Shown here in pieces: positions 1 through 7,319 of a stretch of 17,630 bases of DNA (position 1 is its first letter; the number at the start of each line of letters is the position of its first letter). The position numbers were made by a program, and so were the translations under genes. The stretch comes from JBDGYE01 sp039584255. Lineage in GTDB: Bacteria > Gemmatimonadota > Gemmatimonadetes > Palauibacterales > Palauibacteraceae. The stretch covers positions 1 to 17,630 of the forward strand of contig JBDGYE010000055.1 of assembly GCA_039584255.1 (NCBI GenBank), given 5' to 3'. The notes beneath the pieces were generated by a model, which ran no database searches, had not been told where the DNA came from, and worked only from the letters and a program-made list of their open reading frames with translations.

Positions 1-2
1 AA

Positions 3-607
3 ACGGAGTACGAGTACCGAGTGTCGGCGGTGAACGGCGAAGGGCTCGAGGGCAACTTGAGCGACCCGGCGCGGGCGACGACGCCGCGGGCCGCGGACAT
101 GACGCCCCCGAGCCGGCCGCAGGGGCTGCAGGCGGAGGCGCTGACTGCCCGTCAGGTAAGCCTTTCGTGGCTGCCGTCCGCTGACCCCGAGACCGGTGTG
201 ACACGCTACCGAGTGTACCGTGACGGGAGTTCCGTCGGGTCGCCGACCGAGACGTCGTATGTAGACGGCGGCCTCACGCCGGAGACGGAATACGAGTACC
301 GGGTGTCCGCGGTGAACGGCGACGGACTGGAGAGCGATCTCAGCGACCCGGCTACCGTCCACACCCCGAAGGAGTCCGACGTCACTCCGCCGTCAGCGCC
401 GCCGGCCCTCATCGCGAACGCCGTCTCCGCCACCCGGATCGACCTGGAATGGCTGCCGGCGGACGATCCGGAGAGCGGGATCAGTGGCTACAGAGTGTAC
501 CGCGGGGACGCCTTCGTCGAAACGTCCGCGAGCACCACGTACGCCGACCTGGGCCTCCTACCGGGGACGACCTACTCGTATCAGGTGAGCGCGGTGAACG
601 GAGAGGG
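3..607 (+). repeat. Tandem 282-bp repeat encoding FN3 domains
   Basis: Equivalent positions recur at exact 282-bp spacing (3, 285, 567). The segment around GCGGTGAACGG is nearly identical at all three, and the first two copies are more alike than either is to the third. This fits domain duplication within the gene. Confidence 0.7.
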
Positions 608-710
608 CATGGAAGGGGCGAAGAGCCCCGTCGCCAGCGCGACCACGCCGGCGGGAGAAGACGTCGTCCCGCCCGCCCCACCGACCGGTCTGCGAGTCGT
701 CACTCCCTGA
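3..710 (+). CDS. Fibronectin type III repeat protein, 3' end (partial)
   Basis: The reading frame is already open at the left edge, so only the C-terminal part is visible. It holds the tail of one FN3 domain, two complete FN3 domains, and a short stub that begins a further domain and stops after the motif PPAPPTGLRV. Each unit shows FN3 hallmarks: a Trp in strand B (SLSWLP, DLEWLP), YRVYR in strand C, and Y-x-Y-x-V-SAVNG near the end. The repeat period is exactly 282 bp (94 codons), counted from 3 to 285 to 567. Linkers are Pro/Thr-rich (DVTPPS-type). FN3 arrays are usually parts of secreted or surface proteins that bind polymers or other proteins; the catalytic or anchoring part, if any, lies outside the window. 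No sorting signal or membrane segment is seen at the C-terminus. The product is firm as an FN3 protein; its function is unknown. Confidence 0.9.
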   Translation, partial: TEYEYRVSAVNGEGLEGNLSDPARATTPRAADMTPPSRPQGLQAEALTARQVSLSWLPSADPETGVTRYRVYRDGSSVGSPTETSYVDGGLTPETEYEYRVSAVNGDGLESDLSDPATVHTPKESDVTPPSAPPALIANAVSATRIDLEWLPADDPESGISGYRVYRGDAFVETSASTTYADLGLLPGTTYSYQVSAVNGEGMEGAKSPVASATTPAGEDVVPPAPPTGLRVVTP

Positions 711-834
711 CGCCGCGGCGCGGGTCTTTGCACCGATCGTCGCTCCACCGTACCCTGGTTGGGCCGGCGACAGAGAGTTGCGGAGCGCCGGCCGGCGATC
801 TGTGCTCGACTTCGACCCCCTTCCGGGAGGATCC

Positions 835-1776
835 ATGTTCGTCCGACGCCCCGTGCTCGCCTCCGTACTTATACTCGCCGCCTCCGCGCTCGCGGCCTGC
901 CAACAGGCTGACCGCGCTCGATCCTCGGACCGGGTCTCCGAAGCGTCCGCCGCGGGGTCGGGGGCCCATGTCGTCGAAGTGATCGCGCGGGATTTCGCCT
1001 TCGAGGCTCCATCCGTGGTCCTCTCCGGCTGGACGACCTTCCGGATGCGGAATGCGGGCGAACAGGAGCACTTCATGGTCCTGTGGCGGATGCCCGACGG
1101 CAGGACCCTCAAGGACTACGCGAAGGAGGTGGCTCCCGCCTTCGACAGCATCATGGTGCCGTACGAGGCGGGCACCATGGGCCGGGGTGAAGCGCTGCAG
1201 ATGCTGGGCGGCCTGCTTCCCGAGTGGTACGGTTCGGTCGCGAGCGCGGGAGGACCCGGCCTCGCCTCGCCGGGACGGGTAGCTGAGACGACCGTGATGC
1301 TGGTGCCCGGCAGCTACGTCATGGAGTGTTACGTCAAGACGCCCGAAGGGAAGTTCCACAGTGCACTCGGGATGCTCCATCCGCTCACCGTAACCGACGA
1401 TTCCTCCGACGCGTCGCCGCCCGAGGCCGACATCGACATGGCTCTCACGAACTACGAGATAGCGACCGATGGCGAGCTCACCCGTGGCGAGCACACGGTC
1501 CGGGTCCGGTTCGTCGATAATCCCGAAGGTCTGCTCACGCACGACGTCCACCTGGTCCGGCTGGAGGACGGTACGAACCCGGACGACGTGGTGGCATGGA
1601 TGGACTGGATGGACGCCCTCCGGGCGCCGGCTCCGGCCGAGTTCCTTGGCGGCGCAGAGCACATGCCCGCCGGGAACACCGCGTACCTCACCGTGGAGCT
1701 CGAACCGGGCTCCTACGCCTGGCTCTCCGAAGCGTACGCCGACCGGGGCATGGTTAAGGAGTTCACCGTGGAGTGA
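835..1776 (+). CDS. Lipoprotein with two cupredoxin-like domains
   Basis: A 313-residue protein. The ATG at 835 is chosen because GGGAGG sits just upstream and because it places a lipoprotein signal peptide at the N-terminus: RR at residues 4-5, a hydrophobic core, and lipobox LAAC with lipidated Cys22. An in-frame start at 778 would bury that signal. Two related beta-rich domains follow, about 45-190 and 205-313. The first resembles a cupredoxin: His79 after a beta strand, then Cys165, His175 and Met180, a possible type-1 copper set, with the His-x4-Met spacing seen in plastocyanins but a longer Cys-His gap. The second domain has THDVHLVRL but no Cys, so it probably does not bind copper the same way. 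The protein likely sits on the periplasmic or outer surface. Copper binding or electron transfer is inference; a purely structural role is possible. It is transcribed convergently with the TPR protein. Confidence 0.8.
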   Translation: MFVRRPVLASVLILAASALAACQQADRARSSDRVSEASAAGSGAHVVEVIARDFAFEAPSVVLSGWTTFRMRNAGEQEHFMVLWRMPDGRTLKDYAKEVAPAFDSIMVPYEAGTMGRGEALQMLGGLLPEWYGSVASAGGPGLASPGRVAETTVMLVPGSYVMECYVKTPEGKFHSALGMLHPLTVTDDSSDASPPEADIDMALTNYEIATDGELTRGEHTVRVRFVDNPEGLLTHDVHLVRLEDGTNPDDVVAWMDWMDALRAPAPAEFLGGAEHMPAGNTAYLTVELEPGSYAWLSEAYADRGMVKEFTVE

Positions 1777-1797
1777 CGTTTCAGCAGGGGCTGACGT
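1776..1797 (+). terminator. Small hairpin after the lipoprotein stop codon
   Basis: TCAGC and GCTGA pair around an AGGG loop, extended by ACG/CGT across a two-base bulge, directly after the stop codon and inside the 93-bp gap between convergent genes. There is no T-tract, so factor-independent termination is uncertain. Confidence 0.3.
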
Positions 1798-1869
1798 GCT
1801 CGAAAGGCGCGCGGTAGGGGCATCTACGTGGCGTCGCAGGTTTCGGACAGGTCGGGGAGCGGACCGCGC

Positions 1870-3585
1870 CTAGGCGCCAGGAGTCCTGTCCAGCCCTATC
1901 TCCTTGAGCAGCTCGTCGCACCTAGGGTCCGCGCGAAGCGGGGCGAACGCCGGGTCGACCTTCAGAAACACCAGGTACCAAACGCGCTGCGCCAACGCCT
2001 CGTCCAGGTACTCGAACGCTCGGTCGAAGTCTCCCAGGCCCGTGTAGACCAGCGCCAGATAGTCCGGAGAAACCGGCTCCTGCCCGCGCCCTCTCTCCAG
2101 GCGGGCGACTGTCTCGAGGGCGTCTTCACGCCTGCCCGATACGGCGTACGCGTGGGCGAGGAGCGCAACCAGCCCGGCCCTTCTCTGTACCCGGGGGATC
2201 CAATCCTGATAGACGTCGATAGCGCGGTCGTACTCGCCAGCCTGGACGAACGCCGGCCCGAGAAACCACGGTGCGAGCACGAGATCCGGGTCACGCTCCA
2301 GCGTCTTCTCGTAATGCTCGATCGCCTCCTCGTATCGGCCCACGAAGTACTGCGCCCAGCCGACGCCGAAGCCGATCGTGAGCGACAGCGGATCGAGGTC
2401 GCGAGCGATGTCGATCTGCTCGATCGCCTCAGCGAACCGACCCATCGACATGAGGAACTCGGCGTACCAGTGACGGGCCACGGGATAGCACGGGTTGCGT
2501 TCGATCGCACTCCGGAACCCCCGCTCCGCGCCTTCCCAATCCCATCCGTACATGAACCGGGCGTATGCCAGCGAGGTGTGCGCTTCGGCCATCGAGTCGT
2601 CGATCGCAACCGCCGAGGACGCCGCGGACACGGTCTTCGTGTACGCCTCCAATGACGGGAGATGCCGGTACCATCCGAGTATGATGTAGCAGTCGGCCAA
2701 ACCGGCCCAGGCCAGAGCGTACGTCTCGTCGATCGCGATGGCCTGCTTGAACAGCTCGATTCCCTTCTCGAGCTCCGGGGCCGTCCTCTTGCTCCAGTGG
2801 TGGCGTCCCTTCAGGTACAGGTTGTAGGCTTCGAGATCCTCGGTGCCGGGCCTCACGATCGCAGCTTCTACATCGTCGCCCAGCTTCACCTTCAGAGTCT
2901 CGACGATGGCGCGGGCGACCTCGTCCTGGATGGCGAATACGTCCTCCATCTCACGATCGTATCTTTCCGACCACAGATGGTAGCCTGCGGCCACATCGAT
3001 CAGCTGCGCGGTGATCCGCACCTGGTTGCCCGCCTTTCGCACGCTGCCTTCCAGCAGAGTACCAACCTTGAGCTCGGCGCCGATGGTGCTCGCGGGGTGG
3101 TCGCGGCCTCTGAACGCGAAGGATGATGTGCGGGCGACGACACGCAGGTCCTCGATCCTGGTCAGGGCGTTGATGATCTCCTCGGCGATGCCGTCACCGA
3201 AGTACTCCTGATCACCCTCGGGGCTCATGTCCACGAACGGGAGCACGGCGATCGACTTCCGGCTCAGGGCATCGCGGCTCACCGCATCCGCCGACGGCTC
3301 TCGCGGGATATCCTCTCCGGTCGCCGATGCAGGATCGGTTCGGACCAGACCCGAGGGCGTGATGTCGAAGAACCACGCCACCAGAAGAGCGACCGGGAGC
3401 CCGACGAGGACGAGGTCGGCGACGAGCGTGAGCGTCCACTCCGGGAAGTTGAGCGCCGACCCGAAGTTGCTGGCGCCCTCGAGCACGCCGATGCCGACGA
3501 TCGCATACACGATGACGACCCGGAACATTCGCCGGCGCTTGAGCTCCCGGTAGAAGAACCGAAGCCTCGACCTCAGACCGCTCAT
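1870..3585 (-). CDS. Membrane-anchored TolB-like/TPR protein
   Basis: A 571-residue protein when started at the ATG at 3585. This gives the typical N-terminus of the family (FFYRELKRRRMFRV); a longer TTG start at 3633 is possible but less likely. Two membrane segments lie at about 22-40 and 51-73. A TolB/FlgO-like domain follows (about 105-235) with the signature IAVLPFVDMSPEGDQEYF, then LLEGSVRK and LWSERYDR. The rest (about 250-560) is a run of tetratricopeptide repeats with motifs such as AWAGLADCY and AIEHYEKTL. Proteins of this build are often annotated as adenylate-cyclase-like or TPR proteins, but no cyclase or DNA-binding domain is present here. The likely role is a protein-interaction scaffold or sensor at the inner membrane; its ligand is unknown. 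It shares the TolB-like plus TPR layout with the kinase at 13731-16118. Confidence 0.85.
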   Translation of the reverse strand: MSGLRSRLRFFYRELKRRRMFRVVIVYAIVGIGVLEGASNFGSALNFPEWTLTLVADLVLVGLPVALLVAWFFDITPSGLVRTDPASATGEDIPREPSADAVSRDALSRKSIAVLPFVDMSPEGDQEYFGDGIAEEIINALTRIEDLRVVARTSSFAFRGRDHPASTIGAELKVGTLLEGSVRKAGNQVRITAQLIDVAAGYHLWSERYDREMEDVFAIQDEVARAIVETLKVKLGDDVEAAIVRPGTEDLEAYNLYLKGRHHWSKRTAPELEKGIELFKQAIAIDETYALAWAGLADCYIILGWYRHLPSLEAYTKTVSAASSAVAIDDSMAEAHTSLAYARFMYGWDWEGAERGFRSAIERNPCYPVARHWYAEFLMSMGRFAEAIEQIDIARDLDPLSLTIGFGVGWAQYFVGRYEEAIEHYEKTLERDPDLVLAPWFLGPAFVQAGEYDRAIDVYQDWIPRVQRRAGLVALLAHAYAVSGRREDALETVARLERGRGQEPVSPDYLALVYTGLGDFDRAFEYLDEALAQRVWYLVFLKVDPAFAPLRADPRCDELLKEIGLDRTPGA

Positions 3586-3716
3586 CGACCGTCCAGACTG
3601 AAGTGAATCCCCTCGACGCTGATGTGCTAACAACTAGCTCCCGCCGCCGGGTTTGTTCCACGCTACGAGTCGCGAACCTAACGCCAATCTCCCATGCCGC
3701 TACGCTCGCGCGCCGA

Positions 3717-3722
3717 TATACT
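3717..3722 (+). promoter_or_regulatory. -10 element of the dehydrogenase gene, probably leaderless
   Basis: TATACT lies seven bases before the ATG at 3730. Transcription starting 6-8 bases after it would begin at or next to the start codon. No Shine-Dalgarno sequence precedes the ATG, which fits a leaderless mRNA. No good -35 hexamer is seen. Confidence 0.45.
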
Positions 3723-3729
3723 ATAGACC

Positions 3730-4821
3730 ATGCCCATCAGAGCAGCCGTCATGCTAGGGCCGGAGAGGCCGGTCGAGGTATGGAGTATCGACGACCCCGA
3801 GGTCGAGCCAGGCGGCGTACTGCTGCAGACGGTGGCCAGCGAGGTCTGCGGAACCGACGTTCACCTGAGCCACGGCCGACTCGAGGGGGTTCCCTATCCC
3901 ATCATCCCGGGCCACGTGAGCGTCGGACGTGTGCTCGAGGCTCGGGGCACGGTGACCGATTTCGCCGGCGCGCCGGTTGCGGCCGGCGATGTGGTCACCT
4001 TCTACGACGTCAACGAGGTCTGCAACACGTGCTGGTATTGCCTGGTCGCCAGGCAGCCCAACCGGTGTCCGAGCCGCCGCGTGTACGGCATCACCTACTC
4101 GGCACACGACGGACCGCTCGGCGGTTGGGCCGAACGGATCTACCTCAAGCCGGGGGTGCACATCTTCAAGCTTCCGGCGCTGCTCGGGCCACACGACGTC
4201 ATCGGCGGCGGCTGCGGTCTGTTCACCGGGTTCGCGGCTGTGGAGCGGAGCGGGCTGGCGATGGGAGACACGGTGCTCGTCCAGGGGACGGGACCGGTGG
4301 GTCTGGCCGGTGGTGCGCTGGCCGGCCTCAGAGGGGCCGGTCTCGTGGTGGCGATCGGCGACCCGCCGGAGCGCCTCGAGCTCGCCCGCACCCTCGGTGT
4401 CGACACGGTCCTGTCCGTGAGCTCCGACTCCCGCGAACACCGGGAAGATGTCATCCGCGACCTGACCGGTGGGCGCGGAGTGGATGTGGCGATAGAGGCG
4501 TCGGGAAACCCTGCCGCCGTCCCCGAGGGACTCGCGCTGCTGCGTGACGGGGGCACATACGTGATCGCCGGGCACTACACGGACACCGGAACCGCCGTCC
4601 TCAACCCCCATGTCGACATCAACCTCAAGCACATCGACATCCGGGGGCAGTGGGGGACCGATCTGGGCCATGTGTACCGCGCCCTCCGGACCCTCGCCAG
4701 GCACCACGAGCGGCTGCCGTTGTCCGACGTGATCGGCGGGCGCTACGGGCTGGATGACGCGAACCAGGCACTGGCCGACGTGGAAGCACTCCGCATCACC
4801 AAGGCGATCATCGAGCCCTGA
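3730..4821 (+). CDS. Zinc-binding alcohol dehydrogenase (medium-chain family)
   Basis: A 363-residue medium-chain dehydrogenase/reductase, full length for the family. The GroES-like catalytic domain has the catalytic zinc Cys40 (EVCGTDVH) and His62 in GHVSVG, where the usual following Glu is Val. The structural zinc cysteines are C98, C101, C104 and C113; the last gap is eight residues, one more than in classical alcohol dehydrogenases. The Rossmann domain carries GTGPVG (about residue 187) for NAD(P) binding, then GRGVDVAIEASG. The C-terminus (about HVDINLKHIDIRGQWG onward) resembles the TM0436-like subgroup, whose natural substrate is not established. The expected reaction is reversible oxidation of an alcohol or polyol with NAD(P)+. 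It is monocistronic, divergent from the TPR gene, and followed by a hairpin. Confidence 0.88.
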   Translation: MPIRAAVMLGPERPVEVWSIDDPEVEPGGVLLQTVASEVCGTDVHLSHGRLEGVPYPIIPGHVSVGRVLEARGTVTDFAGAPVAAGDVVTFYDVNEVCNTCWYCLVARQPNRCPSRRVYGITYSAHDGPLGGWAERIYLKPGVHIFKLPALLGPHDVIGGGCGLFTGFAAVERSGLAMGDTVLVQGTGPVGLAGGALAGLRGAGLVVAIGDPPERLELARTLGVDTVLSVSSDSREHREDVIRDLTGGRGVDVAIEASGNPAAVPEGLALLRDGGTYVIAGHYTDTGTAVLNPHVDINLKHIDIRGQWGTDLGHVYRALRTLARHHERLPLSDVIGGRYGLDDANQALADVEALRITKAIIEP

Positions 4822-4832
4822 CAAGCTAGGGA

Positions 4833-4854
4833 AAGCGGCCCTCTAGAGCCGCTT
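4833..4854 (+). terminator. Hairpin after the dehydrogenase gene
   Basis: AAGCGGC and GCCGCTT form a perfect 7-bp stem around an 8-base loop, starting 11 bases after the dehydrogenase stop. No T-tract follows, so it could act as a Rho-aided or processing structure rather than a classical terminator. Confidence 0.45.
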
Positions 4855-4862
4855 GGATGAGC

Positions 4863-4951
4863 GAGGCCGAGCGGATTCGCCGTCGAGGCGCGGGACGCCG
4901 AGACATTGAGCAGGGTGCCTGCGAGCTACCGACGACCTCCTGGCTGCAAAG
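4863..4951 (-). pseudogene. Degenerate tRNA-Ala 3'-half, split in the T-loop
   Basis: On the minus strand, 4951-4928 matches the tRNA segment from the anticodon loop (TTTGCAG, anticodon TGC) through the anticodon-stem 3' side (CCAGG), variable region (AGGTC) and T-stem 5' side (GTCGG). The T-loop is then interrupted by about 48 unrelated bases (4880-4927). After them, 4879-4863 resumes with CGAATCCGCTCGGCC, the end of the T-arm and the acceptor strand. There is no D-arm or 5' acceptor. The 16-mer ACCGACGACCTCCTGG (plus strand) recurs exactly in the copy at 16154-16190. The overall match to the other copies is clear; the insertion model is inferred. Confidence 0.55.
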
Positions 4952-5064
4952 CACGGCCTCCCCCGTTCGCTGACGCCAATGGGCGCATGCTGACGCTGAG
5001 TCTGGTAAGCGCGACGCTCGCTCAAGCCCGCTGGCGAGACGCTCGCGCTGAAGCCGAACGGTGC

Positions 5065-5676
5065 TCAACGCCGCCGAGCACGCATCCCGTCCAACACCGT
5101 CTGCGTGGTGTGCCGGATTAGCTCATCGACGTCGACGGCGGCCGTGATCTGTCCGTCGATCAGCAACGACGCCAGCCCGTGCACGGCGCTCCAGGCCACG
5201 TAGGCCTGCGCGCGGGGATCCTGCCGTTTGATCCCACCGCTGTCCTGGTAGGCCTGGAACACGTCGACCAGCTGTTCGAAAAGGGTGTTTCCGGCCTCGC
5301 GTAGCTCGGGTAAATCTTGGCGTGCCACCGCCTCCTTGCCGTACATCAGGCGGTAGTGCGCCGGATTCTCAAGCGCGAAGCGCACGTACTCCTCACCCAT
5401 GCGCCGGACCCGCTCTACGCTTGATTGCGGGGCCCCCGCCTCGATCCTCTGCAGGCGGTCGTTGAGGCGCTTGAACCCGGACGCGGCGACCGCGACCAGC
5501 AAAGCGGTCTTGTCCTCGAAGTGGCGATACGGTGCGGCCCGCGACACGCCGAGACGCCGGCCCAGCGCCCGCATCGTAACGCTCGCGGCCCCTCCCTCGG
5601 CGATCATGGCCGCGGCTTCGTCGAGCAGCGCTGCCCGAAGGTCCCCGTGATGATACGCCCTGGCCGGTTCGGTCAT
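5065..5676 (-). CDS. TetR-family transcriptional repressor
   Basis: A 203-residue protein of standard TetR length. The N-terminal helix-turn-helix domain is clear: YHHGDLRAALLDEAA at about 8-22 and the recognition segment ALGRRLGVSRAAPYRHFEDK at about 37-56. The C-terminal ligand-binding half is helical; its end (about 130-190, AYVAWSAVHGLASLLIDG) resembles the WHG-type TetR C-terminal domain, ligand unknown. It is divergent from the VanZ-like operon. Two identical-arm palindromes lie between the two start codons, so it probably represses that operon and perhaps itself. The ATG at 5676 begins MTEPARAYHHG, typical of the subfamily. The 3' end lies next to the tRNA-like remnant at 4863-4951. 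Confidence 0.92.
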   Translation of the reverse strand: MTEPARAYHHGDLRAALLDEAAAMIAEGGAASVTMRALGRRLGVSRAAPYRHFEDKTALLVAVAASGFKRLNDRLQRIEAGAPQSSVERVRRMGEEYVRFALENPAHYRLMYGKEAVARQDLPELREAGNTLFEQLVDVFQAYQDSGGIKRQDPRAQAYVAWSAVHGLASLLIDGQITAAVDVDELIRHTTQTVLDGMRARRR

Positions 5677-5696
5677 GCGCTAAACATGGGGCCAGA

Positions 5697-5713
5697 TGTT
5701 GACAAAGTCAACA
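5697..5713. promoter_or_regulatory. TetR operator 1
   Basis: The perfect palindrome TGTTGACAAAGTCAACA has 7-bp arms around a 3-bp centre. It overlaps the -35 hexamer of the rightward promoter and starts 21 bases upstream of the tetR start codon. It shares both arms with the site at 5731-5747. Assignment to the adjacent TetR protein is inferred from position and symmetry. Confidence 0.75.
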
Positions 5714-5727
5714 TGCGAGTGTATACT
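5699..5727 (+). promoter_or_regulatory. Sigma-70-type promoter of the VanZ-like operon
   Basis: TTGACA at 5699-5704 and TATACT at 5722-5727 are separated by exactly 17 bp: a perfect -35 and a five-of-six -10. The predicted start, near 5734, falls inside operator 2. That leaves a leader of roughly 70 bases before the ATG at 5808. Confidence 0.8.
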
Positions 5728-5730
5728 GGA

Positions 5731-5747
5731 TGTTGACAGCGTCAACA
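5731..5747. promoter_or_regulatory. TetR operator 2
   Basis: The perfect palindrome TGTTGACAGCGTCAACA has the same 7-bp arms as operator 1 and a different 3-bp centre. It covers the predicted transcription start. Centre-to-centre distance to operator 1 is 34 bp, so one dimer would block the -35 and another the start site. Confidence 0.75.
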
Positions 5748-5807
5748 CCTGGCGCTCCGCGCGTTACACATACGAATGGCACGTGGGTCAACGCTACGGA
5801 AATCTCC

Positions 5808-6437
5808 ATGTCTCTATTCACCTCCGATCGAGAGCGGAGCCTCTGGTTCTGGGCGCTGGCCGCCGTCGTAGCGATCTACTCCACCCTAGGGCTGGCGGGG
5901 ATGCTGGCCGAGGCGCTGCGCGAGCGGAACCTGCTGGATTCCTCGTTCGGCGTGGCTTTCTTGCTGGTGGTGGCGGCCATCGCCGGAAGTGGGCTGAAGA
6001 GGCGCCCCCGGCCGCGCGAGATCTGGGTGGCGCTGGGCGTCACGGCCGTCTACGGGACGGTGTTGCTGAGGATGGGGCTCGGTCCGGAGGAGCGGACCCA
6101 CCTGTTCGAGTACGGCCTGGTGGCCGTTCTGATCCACCAAGCTCTCACCGAGCGTGTGCGGGGCGGCTGCCGGGTCCCGGCGCCGGCCGCTCTCGCCGTG
6201 GTGGTGACCGCCCTGTTGGGCTGGTTCGACGAGGGCATCCAGGCGCTCCTTCCGAACCGCGTCTACGACATCCGCGACGTCGGCTTCAACGCCCTCGCCG
6301 GCCTGATGGCGGTCGCGGCTAGCGTGGCTCTAGCCCGAGCGCGGCGGTGGGGATGGCGTCGGAAGTCGGTCCGGTGGCTTGTAGCGGCCGACGTCTCCCG
6401 GCGCTCTGCCCCAGCCAGGAGCCAAAGGAAGGAATAG
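5808..6437 (+). CDS. VanZ-like family membrane protein
   Basis: A 209-residue multi-pass protein. The ATG at 5808 is preferred over an in-frame ATG at 5730, because the latter lies upstream of the predicted transcription start and within operator 2; a weak SD (ACGGA) precedes 5808. About five membrane segments lie between residues 12 and 178. The VanZ-type signature is present: H98 and E101 in an ERTHLFEYG segment, then D141-E142, Q145, P149-N-R151, D154, D157 and N161 in the last loop and helix. VanZ proteins are linked to lipoglycopeptide (teicoplanin) resistance in enterococci, but most relatives are uncharacterised envelope proteins. It is the first gene of a four-gene operon under the TetR operators. 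The C-terminal tail is Arg-rich and cytoplasmic. Confidence 0.78.
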   Translation: MSLFTSDRERSLWFWALAAVVAIYSTLGLAGMLAEALRERNLLDSSFGVAFLLVVAAIAGSGLKRRPRPREIWVALGVTAVYGTVLLRMGLGPEERTHLFEYGLVAVLIHQALTERVRGGCRVPAPAALAVVVTALLGWFDEGIQALLPNRVYDIRDVGFNALAGLMAVAASVALARARRWGWRRKSVRWLVAADVSRRSAPARSQRKE

Positions 6438-6442
6438 GGATC

Positions 6443-6655
6443 ATGACTGATTCGTGTGCTTCGGATCGTCTTTCGGCTGCGGGCTGGGGCTTCTGGCTCT
6501 CGTGGGTGCTGGCCAGCACTGCGGGCTGGGTTGTGGGAATGCCCGTGGGCGGGTTCGTAGGGTGGGCCGCGCTCGGGGCCGTGTACGGGGCCATGACCGG
6601 GTTTGCGCTGGTATGGCTGCTGCGCGGGCCACACGCGAGCATAGAGACACCTTAG
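6443..6655 (+). CDS. Small glycine-rich two-helix membrane protein
   Basis: A 70-residue protein with a strong SD (AGGAAGGA) before the ATG at 6443, five bases after the VanZ-like stop. Two hydrophobic helices (about 14-34 and 37-60) are joined closely, with a glycine-zipper pattern (GWVVGMPVGGFVGW) that favours tight helix packing or oligomerisation. There is no recognisable family. Its position inside the operon suggests it works with the VanZ-like or DUF5671 protein in the membrane. Confidence 0.75.
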   Translation: MTDSCASDRLSAAGWGFWLSWVLASTAGWVVGMPVGGFVGWAALGAVYGAMTGFALVWLLRGPHASIETP

Positions 6656-6671
6656 GACTGGAGAGCTTGTC

Positions 6672-7319
6672 ATGGCAGTCAATGAAGACCTGACCGGATT
6701 CATCCGAGAGGCCCTGAATAGGGGCCTGCCGCGCGACGAAATCCGAGGCGTATTGAGCCAGGCCGACTGGCCGGAGGACGAGGTCGAGGCAGCCCTACGG
6801 GGGTTTGCGGCAGTCGACTTCCCCCTGGCCGTTCCGCGACCACGCTCCTCTCTGTCGGCTCGCGAGGCCTTCCTCTACCTGGTCCTCTTCGGGACGCTCT
6901 ACGTCAGCTCCTACAGCCTGGGAACTCTTCTCTTCCAGTTCATCAACCTCGCCTTCCCGGACCCGTCCTTGCCGCAGGTTGAAATCGACGCGATACCGGA
7001 AACGATCCGGTGGGCGGTCGCATCGCTCGTGGTCGCGACTCCCGTATTCTTGTACACCGCGTGGACGGTGGGGCGGGAGGTCGCCAGCTCACCGTTGAAG
7101 CGAATCTCGCCGGTACGCCGGTGGCTCACGTACCTCACCCTGGCGATCGCGGTCAGCGTCATCATCGGCGACTCAACGACCGTGGTGTACAACCTCCTCA
7201 GTGGGGAGGCGACCGCCAGGTTCCTCCTCAAGGCCCTGACGATCGGAGCGATCGCCGGTGCCATTTTCGTCTACTATCTCAGGGATCTCCGGCGGGACGA
7301 GTTGGAGGTAGTTGGGTGA
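6672..7319 (+). CDS. DUF5671-type membrane protein
   Basis: A 215-residue protein with SD GGAGAG six bases before the ATG. The N-terminal 45 residues form a soluble helical region (FIREALNRGLPRDEIRGVL, then DWPEDEVEAAL). This resembles short UBA-like or SHOCT-like helices often found in front of membrane domains. Four membrane segments follow at about 64-88, 113-133, 148-168 and 180-203. The motifs AFLYLVLFGTLYVSSYSLG, RRWLTYLTL and GDSTTVVYNLLSGE match what I recall of DUF5671, which has no known function. Its stop codon overlaps the next start (GTGA), implying translational coupling. Confidence 0.75.
   Translation: MAVNEDLTGFIREALNRGLPRDEIRGVLSQADWPEDEVEAALRGFAAVDFPLAVPRPRSSLSAREAFLYLVLFGTLYVSSYSLGTLLFQFINLAFPDPSLPQVEIDAIPETIRWAVASLVVATPVFLYTAWTVGREVASSPLKRISPVRRWLTYLTLAIAVSVIIGDSTTVVYNLLSGEATARFLLKALTIGAIAGAIFVYYLRDLRRDELEVVG

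Noticed and set aside
3754..4824. A 356-codon minus-strand frame opposite the alcohol dehydrogenase
   Set aside because: It shows no domain, whereas the plus-strand protein has complete zinc and NAD-binding motifs.
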